Positions 1-6,329 of a DNA stretch of 7,269 bases are shown here, piece after piece. Source of the DNA: Bdellovibrio sp. (GTDB taxonomy: Bacteria; Bdellovibrionota; Bdellovibrionia; Bdellovibrionales; Bdellovibrionaceae); assembly GCA_019104905.1 (NCBI GenBank), contig JAHRXB010000283.1:1-7269 (forward strand), read 5' to 3'. The number at the start of each line of letters is the position of its first letter. Within the stretch, counting starts at the first letter, position 1. Under the pieces are notes generated by a model. That model saw only the letters and a list, made by a program, of their open reading frames with translations. It did no database searches and had not been told where the DNA came from. The translations under genes and the position numbers were made by a program.

Positions 1-352
1 TGTGGTTGGCAGCATCGAGTATGCCGTTTCTCACCTAGGGTCCAATCTGATCGTGGTGATGGGACATGAATCCTGTGGCGCCGTTAAAGCAGCCCTGTCT
101 TCTCTTCAAGGGGCCGACATGGGAAGCCCCGCTTTAAATGCTCTGGTTGCAGACCTTAAACCTCGTCTTCAGCAATATGCCAGCACGACTCCCTCGGAAA
201 ATGTCGCGCACGAATCCTGGAGCAACGTCGATGGCGTCGCCAAAGAGCTGATCGAGCGCTCTGCAATCATCCGTGACGCTGTGGCGTCAGGGGATGTAAA
301 AATCGTCAAGGCCATGTATCATCTCGAATCCGGCAACGTTGAGTGGCGCTAA
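1..352 (+). CDS. beta-class carbonic anhydrase, C-terminal part (5' end outside window)
   Basis: Beta-carbonic anhydrases interconvert CO2 and bicarbonate using a zinc held by two Cys and one His. The visible 116 residues open with the conserved stretch VVGSIEYAVSHLG and then GHESCGAVKAAL; the His and Cys of HESC (visible residues 22 and 25) are the second half of the zinc site. The first half, the C-x-D-x-R segment, must lie left of the window. The tail KAMYHLESGNVEW matches the typical end of this family. The gene is open at base 1, so the GTG at base 2 is an internal Val codon and not a start. The TAA stop at 350-352 is 14 bases before metG, which suggests co-transcription. Whether the full protein is cytoplasmic or exported cannot be told without the N-terminus. 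The family call is secure; the physiological role is inferred. Confidence 0.93.
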   Translation, partial: VVGSIEYAVSHLGSNLIVVMGHESCGAVKAALSSLQGADMGSPALNALVADLKPRLQQYASTTPSENVAHESWSNVDGVAKELIERSAIIRDAVASGDVKIVKAMYHLESGNVEWR

Positions 353-366
353 CTGAAAGGCGATAA

Positions 367-2409
367 ATGAACCAAAACCGTAAAATCCTCATAACTTGTG
401 CTCTTCCTTACGCCAATGGGTACATTCACTTAGGTCACTTGGTGGAGTATCTCCAAGCTGACTTCTGGGCACGCTTTCAAACAATGAGAGGCCATGAGTG
501 CATCTACATTTGCGCAGACGACACCCATGGAACTCCCATCATGGTGAAAGCTCGCGAGATGGGCATTACTCCCGAAGCCTTGATTGCAAAAAGTTATGAA
601 GATCATTCAAAAGATTTTGCGGATTTCCAGGTTCAGTTTTCTTTATATGGCTCGACGAACTCGCAAGAAAATAAAAATCTTTGCGAATACTTCTACAAAA
701 AAATGGTCGAAGGCGGCCACACGCGCACCCAGGCTATTCAGCAGCTCTACTGCAATCACGATAAAATGTTCCTCCCCGATCGTTTCGTGAAAGGGACTTG
801 CCCCAAGTGTGGAGCCAAAGAACAATACGGTGACTCCTGCGATGTGTGTGGTTCCACTTATTCTCCGAGCGACATGAAGGATGTGCATTGCTCCATGTGT
901 GGCAATGCTCCTGTTCTTAAAGACAGTGAAAGTATCTTCTTTAAGCTCAATGACTTTAAAAAGTATCTCGAAACCTGGATCCCTGAACACTGTTCTCCGG
1001 AAATCTCCAAAAAAATGCTGGAGTGGTTTAATGAGGACCTTCATGATCTGGATATTTCCCGCGATGAACCTTACTTTGGATTCGCCATCCCGGGAACCAA
1101 CAATAAAAAGTTTTTCTATGTGTGGGTGGATGCCCCCATGGGATACATGTCGACCACCGAACAGTGGGCTCGGTCGCAAAAACTTTCATTGAATGATATC
1201 TGGCAAGACCCTCAGAGGGAAATCTATCACTTTATCGGAAAAGACATTGCTCGTTTCCACACGATCTTCTGGCCGGCCTTCTTGAAGGCGGCAGAGTTCC
1301 GCTCCCCCAATCAAGTGTTCGTCCACGGTCACTTGATGGTTAACGGAGAAAAGATGTCCAAATCCAAGGGCACCTTTATCGCGGCTCGTACATACTTAAA
1401 TCATCTGAACCCCGAGTATCTGCGCTATTACTACTCTACCAAACTCAACAGTTCGGTTGACGATATCGACTTGAATCTTGAGGATTTTGTGAATCGTGTG
1501 AATTCAGAGTTGGTGGGAAAGATCACCAATCTGGGATCTCGTGGTGGGCAGATGTTGAAGAAAAAAATGGATGGCGTTATGAGCACTCCGGATGCGGAAG
1601 GTGAAAAGCTGATCGCCCATGCTCAGAAAACGGCAGATTCCATTGCCGCTCATTATGAGGCCCGCGATTTTGCGAAAGCCATCAACGAGATTCGCTCATT
1701 GGCTGACGAGGCCAATAAGTACTTTGATGAAAAGGCCCCGTGGAAGACTTTAGAATCAGACCCCGCCGGAACAAAACAGGTTATCACAACAACCTTGAAT
1801 ATGTTCCGCTTGTTGGCGATCTACCTAAAACCCGTGCTTCCGTTCTATACCGAAAAGGTTGCGAAACTTTTAGGGGAACAAGATTACAAGTGGTCCGACA
1901 TCCACACTGTGCTTAAAAATCGCCCTATCAACGACTATGAGCACTTAGCAACTCGTATTGAGCCAGACAAAGTCAAAGCGATGGTGGAAGAAAGTCGTAA
2001 GATCAACGAAGAGATTCAGGCCACAAAGAAAGCAGCAACCACAGCCGCCCCCGCCCCCAAAGCGGTCGCCGAGCGCCCGGCTGAAATTGAATTTGCCGAC
2101 TTTGAAAAAGTAGATCTGCGCATTGGGCAAGTCATTGAAGCGGAAGAAATCAAAGAAGCCGATAAACTTCTTCGTTTGAAAGTGGACATTGGAGATGGAC
2201 AAGTTCGCCAAATCATTGCCGGCATTAAATCCGCTTACAAACCTGAACAACTGCTGGGTCGAAAGATTTTGGTTTGCGTAAACCTCAAACCTCGCAAAAT
2301 GAAATTTGGAATGTCTGAGGGCATGGTTTTAGCTGCCGGAAATGGTGGCAGTGATCTCTTTGTTCTTTCTGCGGACGACGGAGCCCAAGTCGGCCAGCGA
2401 GTTAAATAA
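367..2409 (+). CDS. metG: methionyl-tRNA synthetase
   Basis: This cytoplasmic class I aminoacyl-tRNA synthetase charges tRNA-Met with methionine. At 680 residues it has the full length of the dimeric E. coli-type enzyme. The HIGH signature appears as HLGH (residues 21-24) and the KMSKS loop is exact at 329-333. The zinc-knuckle insert holds Cys 145, 148, 158 and 161, the numbering of the E. coli zinc ligands as I recall it. A further CxxC (175/178) plus Cys129 and His131 suggest a second zinc knuckle of the kind seen in archaeal enzymes. The anticodon-binding helical domain follows, then a Lys/Ala/Pro-rich linker (about 545-570), then a C-terminal Trbp111/EMAPII-like tRNA-binding domain from about 575 (FEKVDLRIGQV) to the end, which usually mediates dimerisation. 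The ATG start is preceded by GAAAGG at 355-360, six bases away. The stop overlaps the next gene by one base. Confidence 0.98.
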   Translation: MNQNRKILITCALPYANGYIHLGHLVEYLQADFWARFQTMRGHECIYICADDTHGTPIMVKAREMGITPEALIAKSYEDHSKDFADFQVQFSLYGSTNSQENKNLCEYFYKKMVEGGHTRTQAIQQLYCNHDKMFLPDRFVKGTCPKCGAKEQYGDSCDVCGSTYSPSDMKDVHCSMCGNAPVLKDSESIFFKLNDFKKYLETWIPEHCSPEISKKMLEWFNEDLHDLDISRDEPYFGFAIPGTNNKKFFYVWVDAPMGYMSTTEQWARSQKLSLNDIWQDPQREIYHFIGKDIARFHTIFWPAFLKAAEFRSPNQVFVHGHLMVNGEKMSKSKGTFIAARTYLNHLNPEYLRYYYSTKLNSSVDDIDLNLEDFVNRVNSELVGKITNLGSRGGQMLKKKMDGVMSTPDAEGEKLIAHAQKTADSIAAHYEARDFAKAINEIRSLADEANKYFDEKAPWKTLESDPAGTKQVITTTLNMFRLLAIYLKPVLPFYTEKVAKLLGEQDYKWSDIHTVLKNRPINDYEHLATRIEPDKVKAMVEESRKINEEIQATKKAATTAAPAPKAVAERPAEIEFADFEKVDLRIGQVIEAEEIKEADKLLRLKVDIGDGQVRQIIAGIKSAYKPEQLLGRKILVCVNLKPRKMKFGMSEGMVLAAGNGGSDLFVLSADDGAQVGQRVK

Positions 2410-3191
2410 TGGCACTTTCTGCCCAGGATAAAAAATCCCTCGAAGAAATTCATAAGCTTTTTTTAGAGCTTGAGAAATCCTCGAGGGATTTTTCTTTTTC
2501 AGCCCCGCTCCTGGCAGATCTTAAAAACAAGATTTCAAATCTTAAAGACTCCCCCAATCCCGACGTCTCACGATTGGCAGACCTGCAAAAGCATCTGACC
2601 CACGAAATGACTTTAAAACACTTCGTCAGTTTTGCCGTCCCCATTGAGCGCCTTCTTCATAAGAATCTTCAAGACGATGATTTTTTAATTATCGAAAACG
2701 ATAAAATGACGACGACGTCTGAACCCCTTCCCTTGGTCTTTGTGCTTGATAATATTCGCTCTGCCTTCAATGTCGGCTCTATCTTCAGAACGGCCGAATG
2801 CCTAGGGCTTGAAAAAATCTATCTTTGCGGCTACACCCCCAACCCCACTCAGTGGAAGGTGGAAAAAACCGCCATGGGGACGCAAGAGCATCTTTTGTGG
2901 CAGGAATCCCCACACCTTTTGGAGTGCCTTGAAGAACTCAAAGAAGAGGGCTATCGTATCGTCGCCCTTGAAACGGCTGCTCACGCGACAGATCTCTACG
3001 AACCTTTTGAAATGGAATCCACAGCCTTTGTTTTAGGAAACGAACGTTTTGGTTTGGATCCGGAAATTTTAAAAGTGATTGATGAGGTTCGTATTGTACC
3101 TCTCCGAGGGCGAAAGAATTCTTTGAACGTGGGCGTCACTGCCGCTGTCGCGGGTTTTGAATGGATGAGGCAATGGCGAAACAAAAAATAG
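2409..3191 (+). CDS. SpoU/TrmH-family RNA 2'-O-methyltransferase
   Basis: This 260-residue protein carries a C-terminal SPOUT (alpha/beta knot) domain that uses S-adenosylmethionine to methylate ribose 2'-OH groups in tRNA or rRNA. All three family motifs are visible: motif 1 NIRSAFNVGSIFRTAE (residues 115-130), motif 2 LGNERFGL (209-216) and motif 3 PLRGRKNSLNVGV (231-243), which includes the SAM-binding knot loop. The first 100 or so residues are a charged, mostly helical extension that does not resemble the L30e-like substrate domain of RlmB; its role is unknown, so the target (tRNA or rRNA position) cannot be named. The ATG overlaps the metG stop (TAATG) and lacks a clear Shine-Dalgarno sequence, pointing to translational coupling. 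Internal ATGs at 2607 and 2706 also lack ribosome sites; the latter would leave a minimal SPOUT domain. An inverted repeat at 2431-2493 lies inside the N-terminal codons. Confidence 0.93.
   Translation: MALSAQDKKSLEEIHKLFLELEKSSRDFSFSAPLLADLKNKISNLKDSPNPDVSRLADLQKHLTHEMTLKHFVSFAVPIERLLHKNLQDDDFLIIENDKMTTTSEPLPLVFVLDNIRSAFNVGSIFRTAECLGLEKIYLCGYTPNPTQWKVEKTAMGTQEHLLWQESPHLLECLEELKEEGYRIVALETAAHATDLYEPFEMESTAFVLGNERFGLDPEILKVIDEVRIVPLRGRKNSLNVGVTAAVAGFEWMRQWRNKK
2431..2493 (+). other. 13-bp perfect inverted repeat, terminator-like, inside a coding region
   Basis: AAAAATCCCTCGA (2431-2443) is the exact reverse complement of TCGAGGGATTTTT (2481-2493), and the right arm is followed by CTTTTTC. The 37-base loop holds a small AAGCT/AGCTT stem (2454-2458 and 2467-2471). 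A competing short hairpin can form from 2472-2480 with 2486-2494 (9 pairs, one G-U, 5-base loop), also ending in a T run. The two share bases and exclude one another. The element starts 21 bases after the metG stop codon and within the first codons of the methyltransferase. It could be an intrinsic terminator or attenuator setting how much transcription continues past metG. Function is inferred only; the loop of the long form is larger than in a classic terminator. Confidence 0.45.
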
Positions 3192-3955
3192 AAATGACCC
3201 CGATTGGAATCTTTCACAGCCATCAGGTTCACCCCTACGAAGCCGGTCGTCAGCCGGATGAACATCATTCAGAGGGTTATATCGAACTTTTCTCAGGCCA
3301 TAATTTCGAACAAGCCCTCATTGGCCTTGAAGGATGCGAGCGCATCTGGGTGCTATTTACGTTCCATCACAATCAACATTGGAATCCCATGGTGCTGCCC
3401 CCCCGAGGTTCTGATATTAAGCTGGGTGTTTTTGCCACCCGCTCCCCGTATCGCCCCAATCCCGTCGGCATGAGTTGCGTGAAGGTTCTGCGTATTGAGA
3501 AGCTCAAGATCTTTGTTGAGGGCGCGGATCTTTTAGATGGCAGCCCCGTTTTAGATATTAAACCCTATGTCGCCTATGCGGATTCTTTTCCTGGGGTTGA
3601 GCCTCAGTGGCTGCACGGCACTCCCCGCTATGAAGTTTCTTTTGCGCAAGAGGCGCTGGAGCAACTGGAATGGATTGAAGCGCAAAATGTTTCACAATTG
3701 CGGGGTTTTTTGCAGCATCAACTTGAATATGAGCCCACGAACTCTAAAAAAAAGCGCGTGAAGCAAGACGGCCCTGAGTTTGTGATCGCCTACCGAACCT
3801 GGCGAGCCCGCTTCACCATCGACAATAACGAAGTGAAAGTTTTAAATATTTTTTCTGGATATAGCGAACAAGATCTTCACGAGACGGAAGATCCCTACTT
3901 AGATAAGAATATTCATCGCGCTTTTAAGAAGCTTTTTCCGAATCAGACAGCGTAG
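3173..3955 (+). CDS. trmO: tRNA (N6-threonylcarbamoyladenosine(37)-N6)-methyltransferase TrmO (TsaA/YaeB family)
   Basis: TrmO uses SAM to methylate t6A at position 37 of certain tRNAs (m6t6A, classically tRNA-Thr), fine-tuning decoding. Family landmarks are visible: an N-terminal TPIGIFHS strand (residues 9-16), GRQP (25-28), the hallmark ATRSPYRPNPVG (88-99), and GSPVLDIKPYVAYADS (123-138). A C-terminal extension of about 100 residues follows, as in full-length bacterial members. Length is 260 residues from the chosen ATG at 3173. That start has GGA seven bases upstream (and a too-close GAGG), while an in-frame ATG at 3161 would add four residues (MDEA) and has no good ribosome site; either is possible. 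The start lies inside the upstream methyltransferase gene (19-base overlap), so the two are very likely co-translated. The 3' end overlaps the convergent MFS gene by 32 bases. Confidence 0.93.
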   Translation: MAKQKIEMTPIGIFHSHQVHPYEAGRQPDEHHSEGYIELFSGHNFEQALIGLEGCERIWVLFTFHHNQHWNPMVLPPRGSDIKLGVFATRSPYRPNPVGMSCVKVLRIEKLKIFVEGADLLDGSPVLDIKPYVAYADSFPGVEPQWLHGTPRYEVSFAQEALEQLEWIEAQNVSQLRGFLQHQLEYEPTNSKKKRVKQDGPEFVIAYRTWRARFTIDNNEVKVLNIFSGYSEQDLHETEDPYLDKNIHRAFKKLFPNQTA

Positions 3956-5180
3956 ACGCCTTTGCAAAAGCAAAGACCTGGGACTTGGTGTAAAGGTAAA
4001 GAGGAATAAAACCTGCAGCCCGACTTACAGAACCCAGAATGAAAACCATATAGTAACTTGAGATCTTCTCTCCGAAGAGCCATAAGAACTTTCCACCGAC
4101 GAAGGTTCCTAAGATAATCGCCACCGAGTTGAGCAGATTATAAACCATAAGAACTGGAATCTTTTCTTCATGCTTGAGATCTTTAAAGAAAATCAAAGAA
4201 AGTCCCACCTCAACGAAGGCCCACGCTAAGCCACTCAGAAGTTGCAAGAAAAAGATAAAGTACACCTGACTGCTGAACGCCCATAAGGCTGGCAAAGGTA
4301 CAATCGCTCCTGCGCCGAACATGAAGAGGCTGACTCCTGAAGCACTCCCTCGGAAACGTTCAATCATCATCAAGGCCATAACCTTTCCGATGAATAAAAT
4401 CCCGATGGCGGCCATGTAGGTGCCATAGTCCATCTTTACTTGAGCTAACATATACGGAGTCACAAAAGGGGACGACACAAAAACGGCGGCTTGAAACGGA
4501 ACCAAATAAAAGAAAAACTGACGTTTTGACTTGTTCGCCCAAAACACCTTCCAAGAGGCCCGAAAACCCAATTTAGGTTCTCTGTTCCACTGAGGGTCAA
4601 AATACTGCGATGACAGAATCAAAGATGAAATCAGACGACAAGCACCGGCAAAAACAAAAAGCAACGTAAAGACAGAAGAAAAAGGACCGATCTCCACTTT
4701 ATTGTGAAGAGCCACTCCTCCACCAATCAGCCCTATCAAAATTCCCAGTTGAGCGACGCGGGCTCTTTTAGAAAAAAATCGATTCCCTTCTTCGACCTGC
4801 ACCAGGCGTCCCATCCAGTAGTTCCAAGCGGGACCAGAAGAAAAGCCCGAGCCCCAGTAAAGGGTCAGAATAAAAAACAATGTCCAAAAATTAGGGGCGT
4901 GGGTTGCTGAGAAATATACCAACGGAATAAATGTCAGTGCCTGAAGCACACTGGAGGCCACAACCCAATGTTTGTGCGATTGAACTCGCTGCAAACCACG
5001 TGGCGTAATGAGCTGAAGCAAGGCTCCACTCACAATAGGCAAAGTGGCCAGAACGCCGGCAAAGATCTCTCCCATGCCGATAGATAAAGAATAAGCCGGC
5101 AAGTAGGTCTCGCCGGCTCCGACCATTAATGCGCTTAAGAAAGCGTCTATGAGACTCAGTCGAAGACTTCGCTCTCGCAT
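3924..5180 (-). CDS. major facilitator superfamily (MFS) transporter, substrate unknown
   Basis: This 418-residue inner-membrane protein has twelve predictable hydrophobic segments, roughly at residues 8-34, 38-58, 71-92, 97-118, 142-160, 168-190, 221-245, 254-273, 282-302, 306-332, 341-369 and 376-398. The first half contains the family-like segment GETYLPAYSLSIGMGEIFAG and a basic loop between helices 4 and 5 (GNRFFSKRAR). The middle loop (191-220) and the short polar C-terminus are presumably cytoplasmic. These features fit an MFS secondary transporter, but nothing fixes the substrate. The ATG lies nine bases after the stop of the Cys-rich protein gene; AAGGA sits about 15 bases upstream, farther than usual, so coupling to the upstream gene is likely. 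The last 32 bases overlap the end of trmO on the other strand and no terminator is obvious. Confidence 0.88.
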   Translation of the reverse strand: MRERSLRLSLIDAFLSALMVGAGETYLPAYSLSIGMGEIFAGVLATLPIVSGALLQLITPRGLQRVQSHKHWVVASSVLQALTFIPLVYFSATHAPNFWTLFFILTLYWGSGFSSGPAWNYWMGRLVQVEEGNRFFSKRARVAQLGILIGLIGGGVALHNKVEIGPFSSVFTLLFVFAGACRLISSLILSSQYFDPQWNREPKLGFRASWKVFWANKSKRQFFFYLVPFQAAVFVSSPFVTPYMLAQVKMDYGTYMAAIGILFIGKVMALMMIERFRGSASGVSLFMFGAGAIVPLPALWAFSSQVYFIFFLQLLSGLAWAFVEVGLSLIFFKDLKHEEKIPVLMVYNLLNSVAIILGTFVGGKFLWLFGEKISSYYMVFILGSVSRAAGFIPLYLYTKSQVFAFAKASTLSDSEKAS

Positions 5181-5189
5181 AGAATCTTA

Positions 5190-5579
5190 TTACTTTCCTT
5201 TTCTCATTTTTTTGCGCATTTCTTTAGCCTGTCCCATCTCTTCTTTACAGGCCGCAGACAGCTCTTCTTTATGCTCTCTCATGCACTTCATGATGCGACC
5301 TTTTCCGGGCTTTGTTTCACCACAGAATTTCTCAACGTCATCCGCACAAGCTTCTTTCATGCCCTTGCGGTGTTCTTTCATCTTCTCTTGATGCGCTTTA
5401 CATTCTGCAGATAATTTATCCGCGTTGTCCTTCATGCACTTAAAAAGTTTTCCATCGCCTGGTTCAATCCCCGCACAAAGAGTTTCGCGATCCTTCGCAC
5501 AAGGACCTTCTCCTCCTTGAGCTTTGGCCAATGACCCCAAACCCAATACTAAAGCGACAACAATAACGTATTTACTCAC
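5190..5579 (-). CDS. secreted Cys-rich protein with two GLG1-type (Cys_rich_FGFR) repeats
   Basis: The 129-residue product has a signal peptide (hydrophobic core residues 4-18, likely cut after LAKA at 17-20), so it should be periplasmic or exported. The mature part holds two copies of one unit with identical spacing, C-x7-C-x12-C-x11-C: Cys 27, 35, 48, 60 and Cys 78, 86, 99, 111. Each unit ends in a Lys/Met/Glu-rich helical tail. Segments such as DDVEKFC and KPGKGRIMKCM match the repeat named after Golgi glycoprotein 1 (GLG1), which also occurs in small bacterial exported proteins of unknown function. Eight cysteines suggest four disulfides or metal binding; this is inference. The start codon is GTG, supported by GGAGGT five bases upstream and a good sigma70-like promoter. 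An MFS gene follows nine bases downstream in the same direction. Confidence 0.88.
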   Translation of the reverse strand: MSKYVIVVALVLGLGSLAKAQGGEGPCAKDRETLCAGIEPGDGKLFKCMKDNADKLSAECKAHQEKMKEHRKGMKEACADDVEKFCGETKPGKGRIMKCMREHKEELSAACKEEMGQAKEMRKKMRKGK

Positions 5580-5584
5580 GATGT

Positions 5585-5590
5585 ACCTCC
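5585..5590 (-). promoter_or_regulatory. Shine-Dalgarno site that fixes a GTG start
   Basis: Read on the minus strand this is GGAGGT, five bases before the GTG at 5579-5577. No in-frame ATG lies at a useful distance, so this strong site decides the start of the Cys-rich protein. Confidence 0.8.
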
Positions 5591-5600
5591 ATGAATTCTC

Positions 5601-5630
5601 ATTGTAGCAGGCAGAAATTGGCGCTTACAA
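5601..5630 (-). promoter_or_regulatory. sigma70-like promoter for the Cys-rich protein gene (and probably the MFS gene)
   Basis: On the minus strand, TTGTAA (5630-5625, 4 of 6 to consensus) and TACAAT (5606-5601, 5 of 6) are separated by 18 bases. Transcription would begin near 5594, giving a short leader that still contains the GGAGGT ribosome site. This suggests the Cys-rich/MFS pair is transcribed separately from the upstream ExoD-family gene. It is assigned by eye only. Confidence 0.5.
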
Positions 5631-5679
5631 AGACCTTGAGGTCCTATGGCCCTTTCTTGTATTCTCGACTTTGGTTTGA

Positions 5680-6267
5680 TTATAAAAAATGGATCGCGCC
5701 CGCCGTGAGGGTCGCAAAAAAGGACGCCACGATAAGGCACCACAAATAGCTAAAAAGAATAAACATTCCATCTTTTTCCATGTGCCCAATCGCATTCAGA
5801 ATGATCGCCACTACCGGCACCGTATTAGAAAAGGGAATCGGTAGCGGCAAAGACAAGAGAAAGGCATTTGCGACCACCACGATCAGATTGGCCACGCGAA
5901 AAAAATGCTGATCATGAAAGAACACATACCGCTCTGTCACGACCCGCGAAGCATACCCCCAGATTCGTTCGGCTTGTTCCGAGACCTTCAGAATCACCTC
6001 CGAAGAGATCTTCAAGTGCTCAAACTTATTTGGAAGCCAGGGCGGACGATCGCGATATAAAAAAAAGGCCACCACGACGATCAAAAACCCCAAGGGAGTC
6101 GAAAGTCCAGGAATAGGAATGGGCTGCATAAAAGGAAGACAAAGGAAAAGAATCAGCATCGCGTGCCCCTCTTCTCCTAATATATCGAAGACATGGCGCA
6201 AAGTGAGGTCTCCTCGCGAGGCCTCCTCTTGCAATAGATCCATAGCCGCAATAAATCGACTTTTCAA
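5680..6267 (-). CDS. ExoD-family (exopolysaccharide synthesis ExoD-like) membrane protein
   Basis: This 195-residue integral membrane protein matches the ExoD family in length and layout. A soluble N-terminus (1-35) is followed by a hydrophobic block with the characteristic Pro-rich turn QPIPIPGLSTPLG (48-60) and then YRDRPPWLPNK (71-81). The motif echoes in the second half (SLPLPIPFSNTVPVVAIIL, 139-157), so the protein looks like a pseudo-duplicated pair of membrane halves; further helices fill about 125-195. ExoD was named for effects on exopolysaccharide and alkaline tolerance in rhizobia, but the biochemical activity is not established and the role here is unknown. The start is TTG at 6267, supported by AAGGAAGG five bases upstream; the alternative ATG at 6243 (residue 9) lacks a ribosome site. 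It is transcribed divergently from the GDT1-like gene and sits about 100 bases upstream of the Cys-rich gene. Confidence 0.87.
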   Translation of the reverse strand: MKSRFIAAMDLLQEEASRGDLTLRHVFDILGEEGHAMLILFLCLPFMQPIPIPGLSTPLGFLIVVVAFFLYRDRPPWLPNKFEHLKISSEVILKVSEQAERIWGYASRVVTERYVFFHDQHFFRVANLIVVVANAFLLSLPLPIPFSNTVPVVAIILNAIGHMEKDGMFILFSYLWCLIVASFFATLTAGAIHFL

Positions 6268-6269
6268 AC

Positions 6270-6298
6270 TTGCCTTCCTTCAGCATAGACTTTATCAA
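6270..6298 (+). promoter_or_regulatory. possible weak promoter for the GDT1-like gene
   Basis: TTGCCT (6270-6275) and TATCAA (6293-6298) are 17 bases apart, each matching 4 of 6 consensus positions. A start near 6305 would leave a leader of about 25 bases carrying AAAGGA. The -35 element would overlap the ribosome site of the divergent ExoD-family gene. The matches are modest and this is only a candidate. Confidence 0.3.
6273..6280 (-). promoter_or_regulatory. Shine-Dalgarno site that fixes a TTG start
   Basis: On the minus strand this reads AAGGAAGG and ends five bases before the TTG at 6267-6265. It supports the rare start codon of the ExoD-family gene over the ATG eight codons further in. 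Confidence 0.7.
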
Positions 6299-6329
6299 TA
6301 TGCTTTCACTTTATTCTAAAGGACCGGCA

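Noticed and set aside
643..1179. 178-codon open frame on the minus strand opposite metG
   Set aside because: It lies entirely antisense to the zinc-insert and catalytic domain of metG, has no ribosome site or recognisable domain, and its composition is what a shadow frame gives.
1945..2250. 101-codon minus-strand frame opposite the metG linker, with a Gly/Cys-rich run
   Set aside because: The Gly/Cys run is just the complement of the Ala/Pro-rich linker codons of metG.
3960..3975. CTTTGC-AAAA-GCAAAG hairpin as terminator for trmO
   Set aside because: The stem is only 6 bp with no T run after it, and it is explained by repeated Phe-Ala/Ala-Lys codons of the MFS gene on the other strand.
5630..5645. 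Small GACC-TTGA-GGTC stem after the ExoD-family stop as terminator
   Set aside because: The stem is short (4 perfect pairs, about 6 with a wobble) and on the minus strand is followed by only three T; support is too weak.
5580..5679. Small RNA or small gene in the 100-base gap between the ExoD-family and Cys-rich genes
   Set aside because: The gap is explained by the promoter and ribosome site of the Cys-rich gene; nothing else has coding or structural support.
6026..6298. 90-codon minus-strand frame overlapping the ExoD-family gene start
   Set aside because: It is out of frame with the family-matching protein, and the AAGGAAGG site sits inside it and at proper distance from the TTG of the ExoD-family frame.
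6270..6329. Longer start for the GDT1-like protein
   Set aside because: The extra 20 residues are not family-like, would cover the only intergenic control region, and have no ribosome site; AAAGGA supports 6330.
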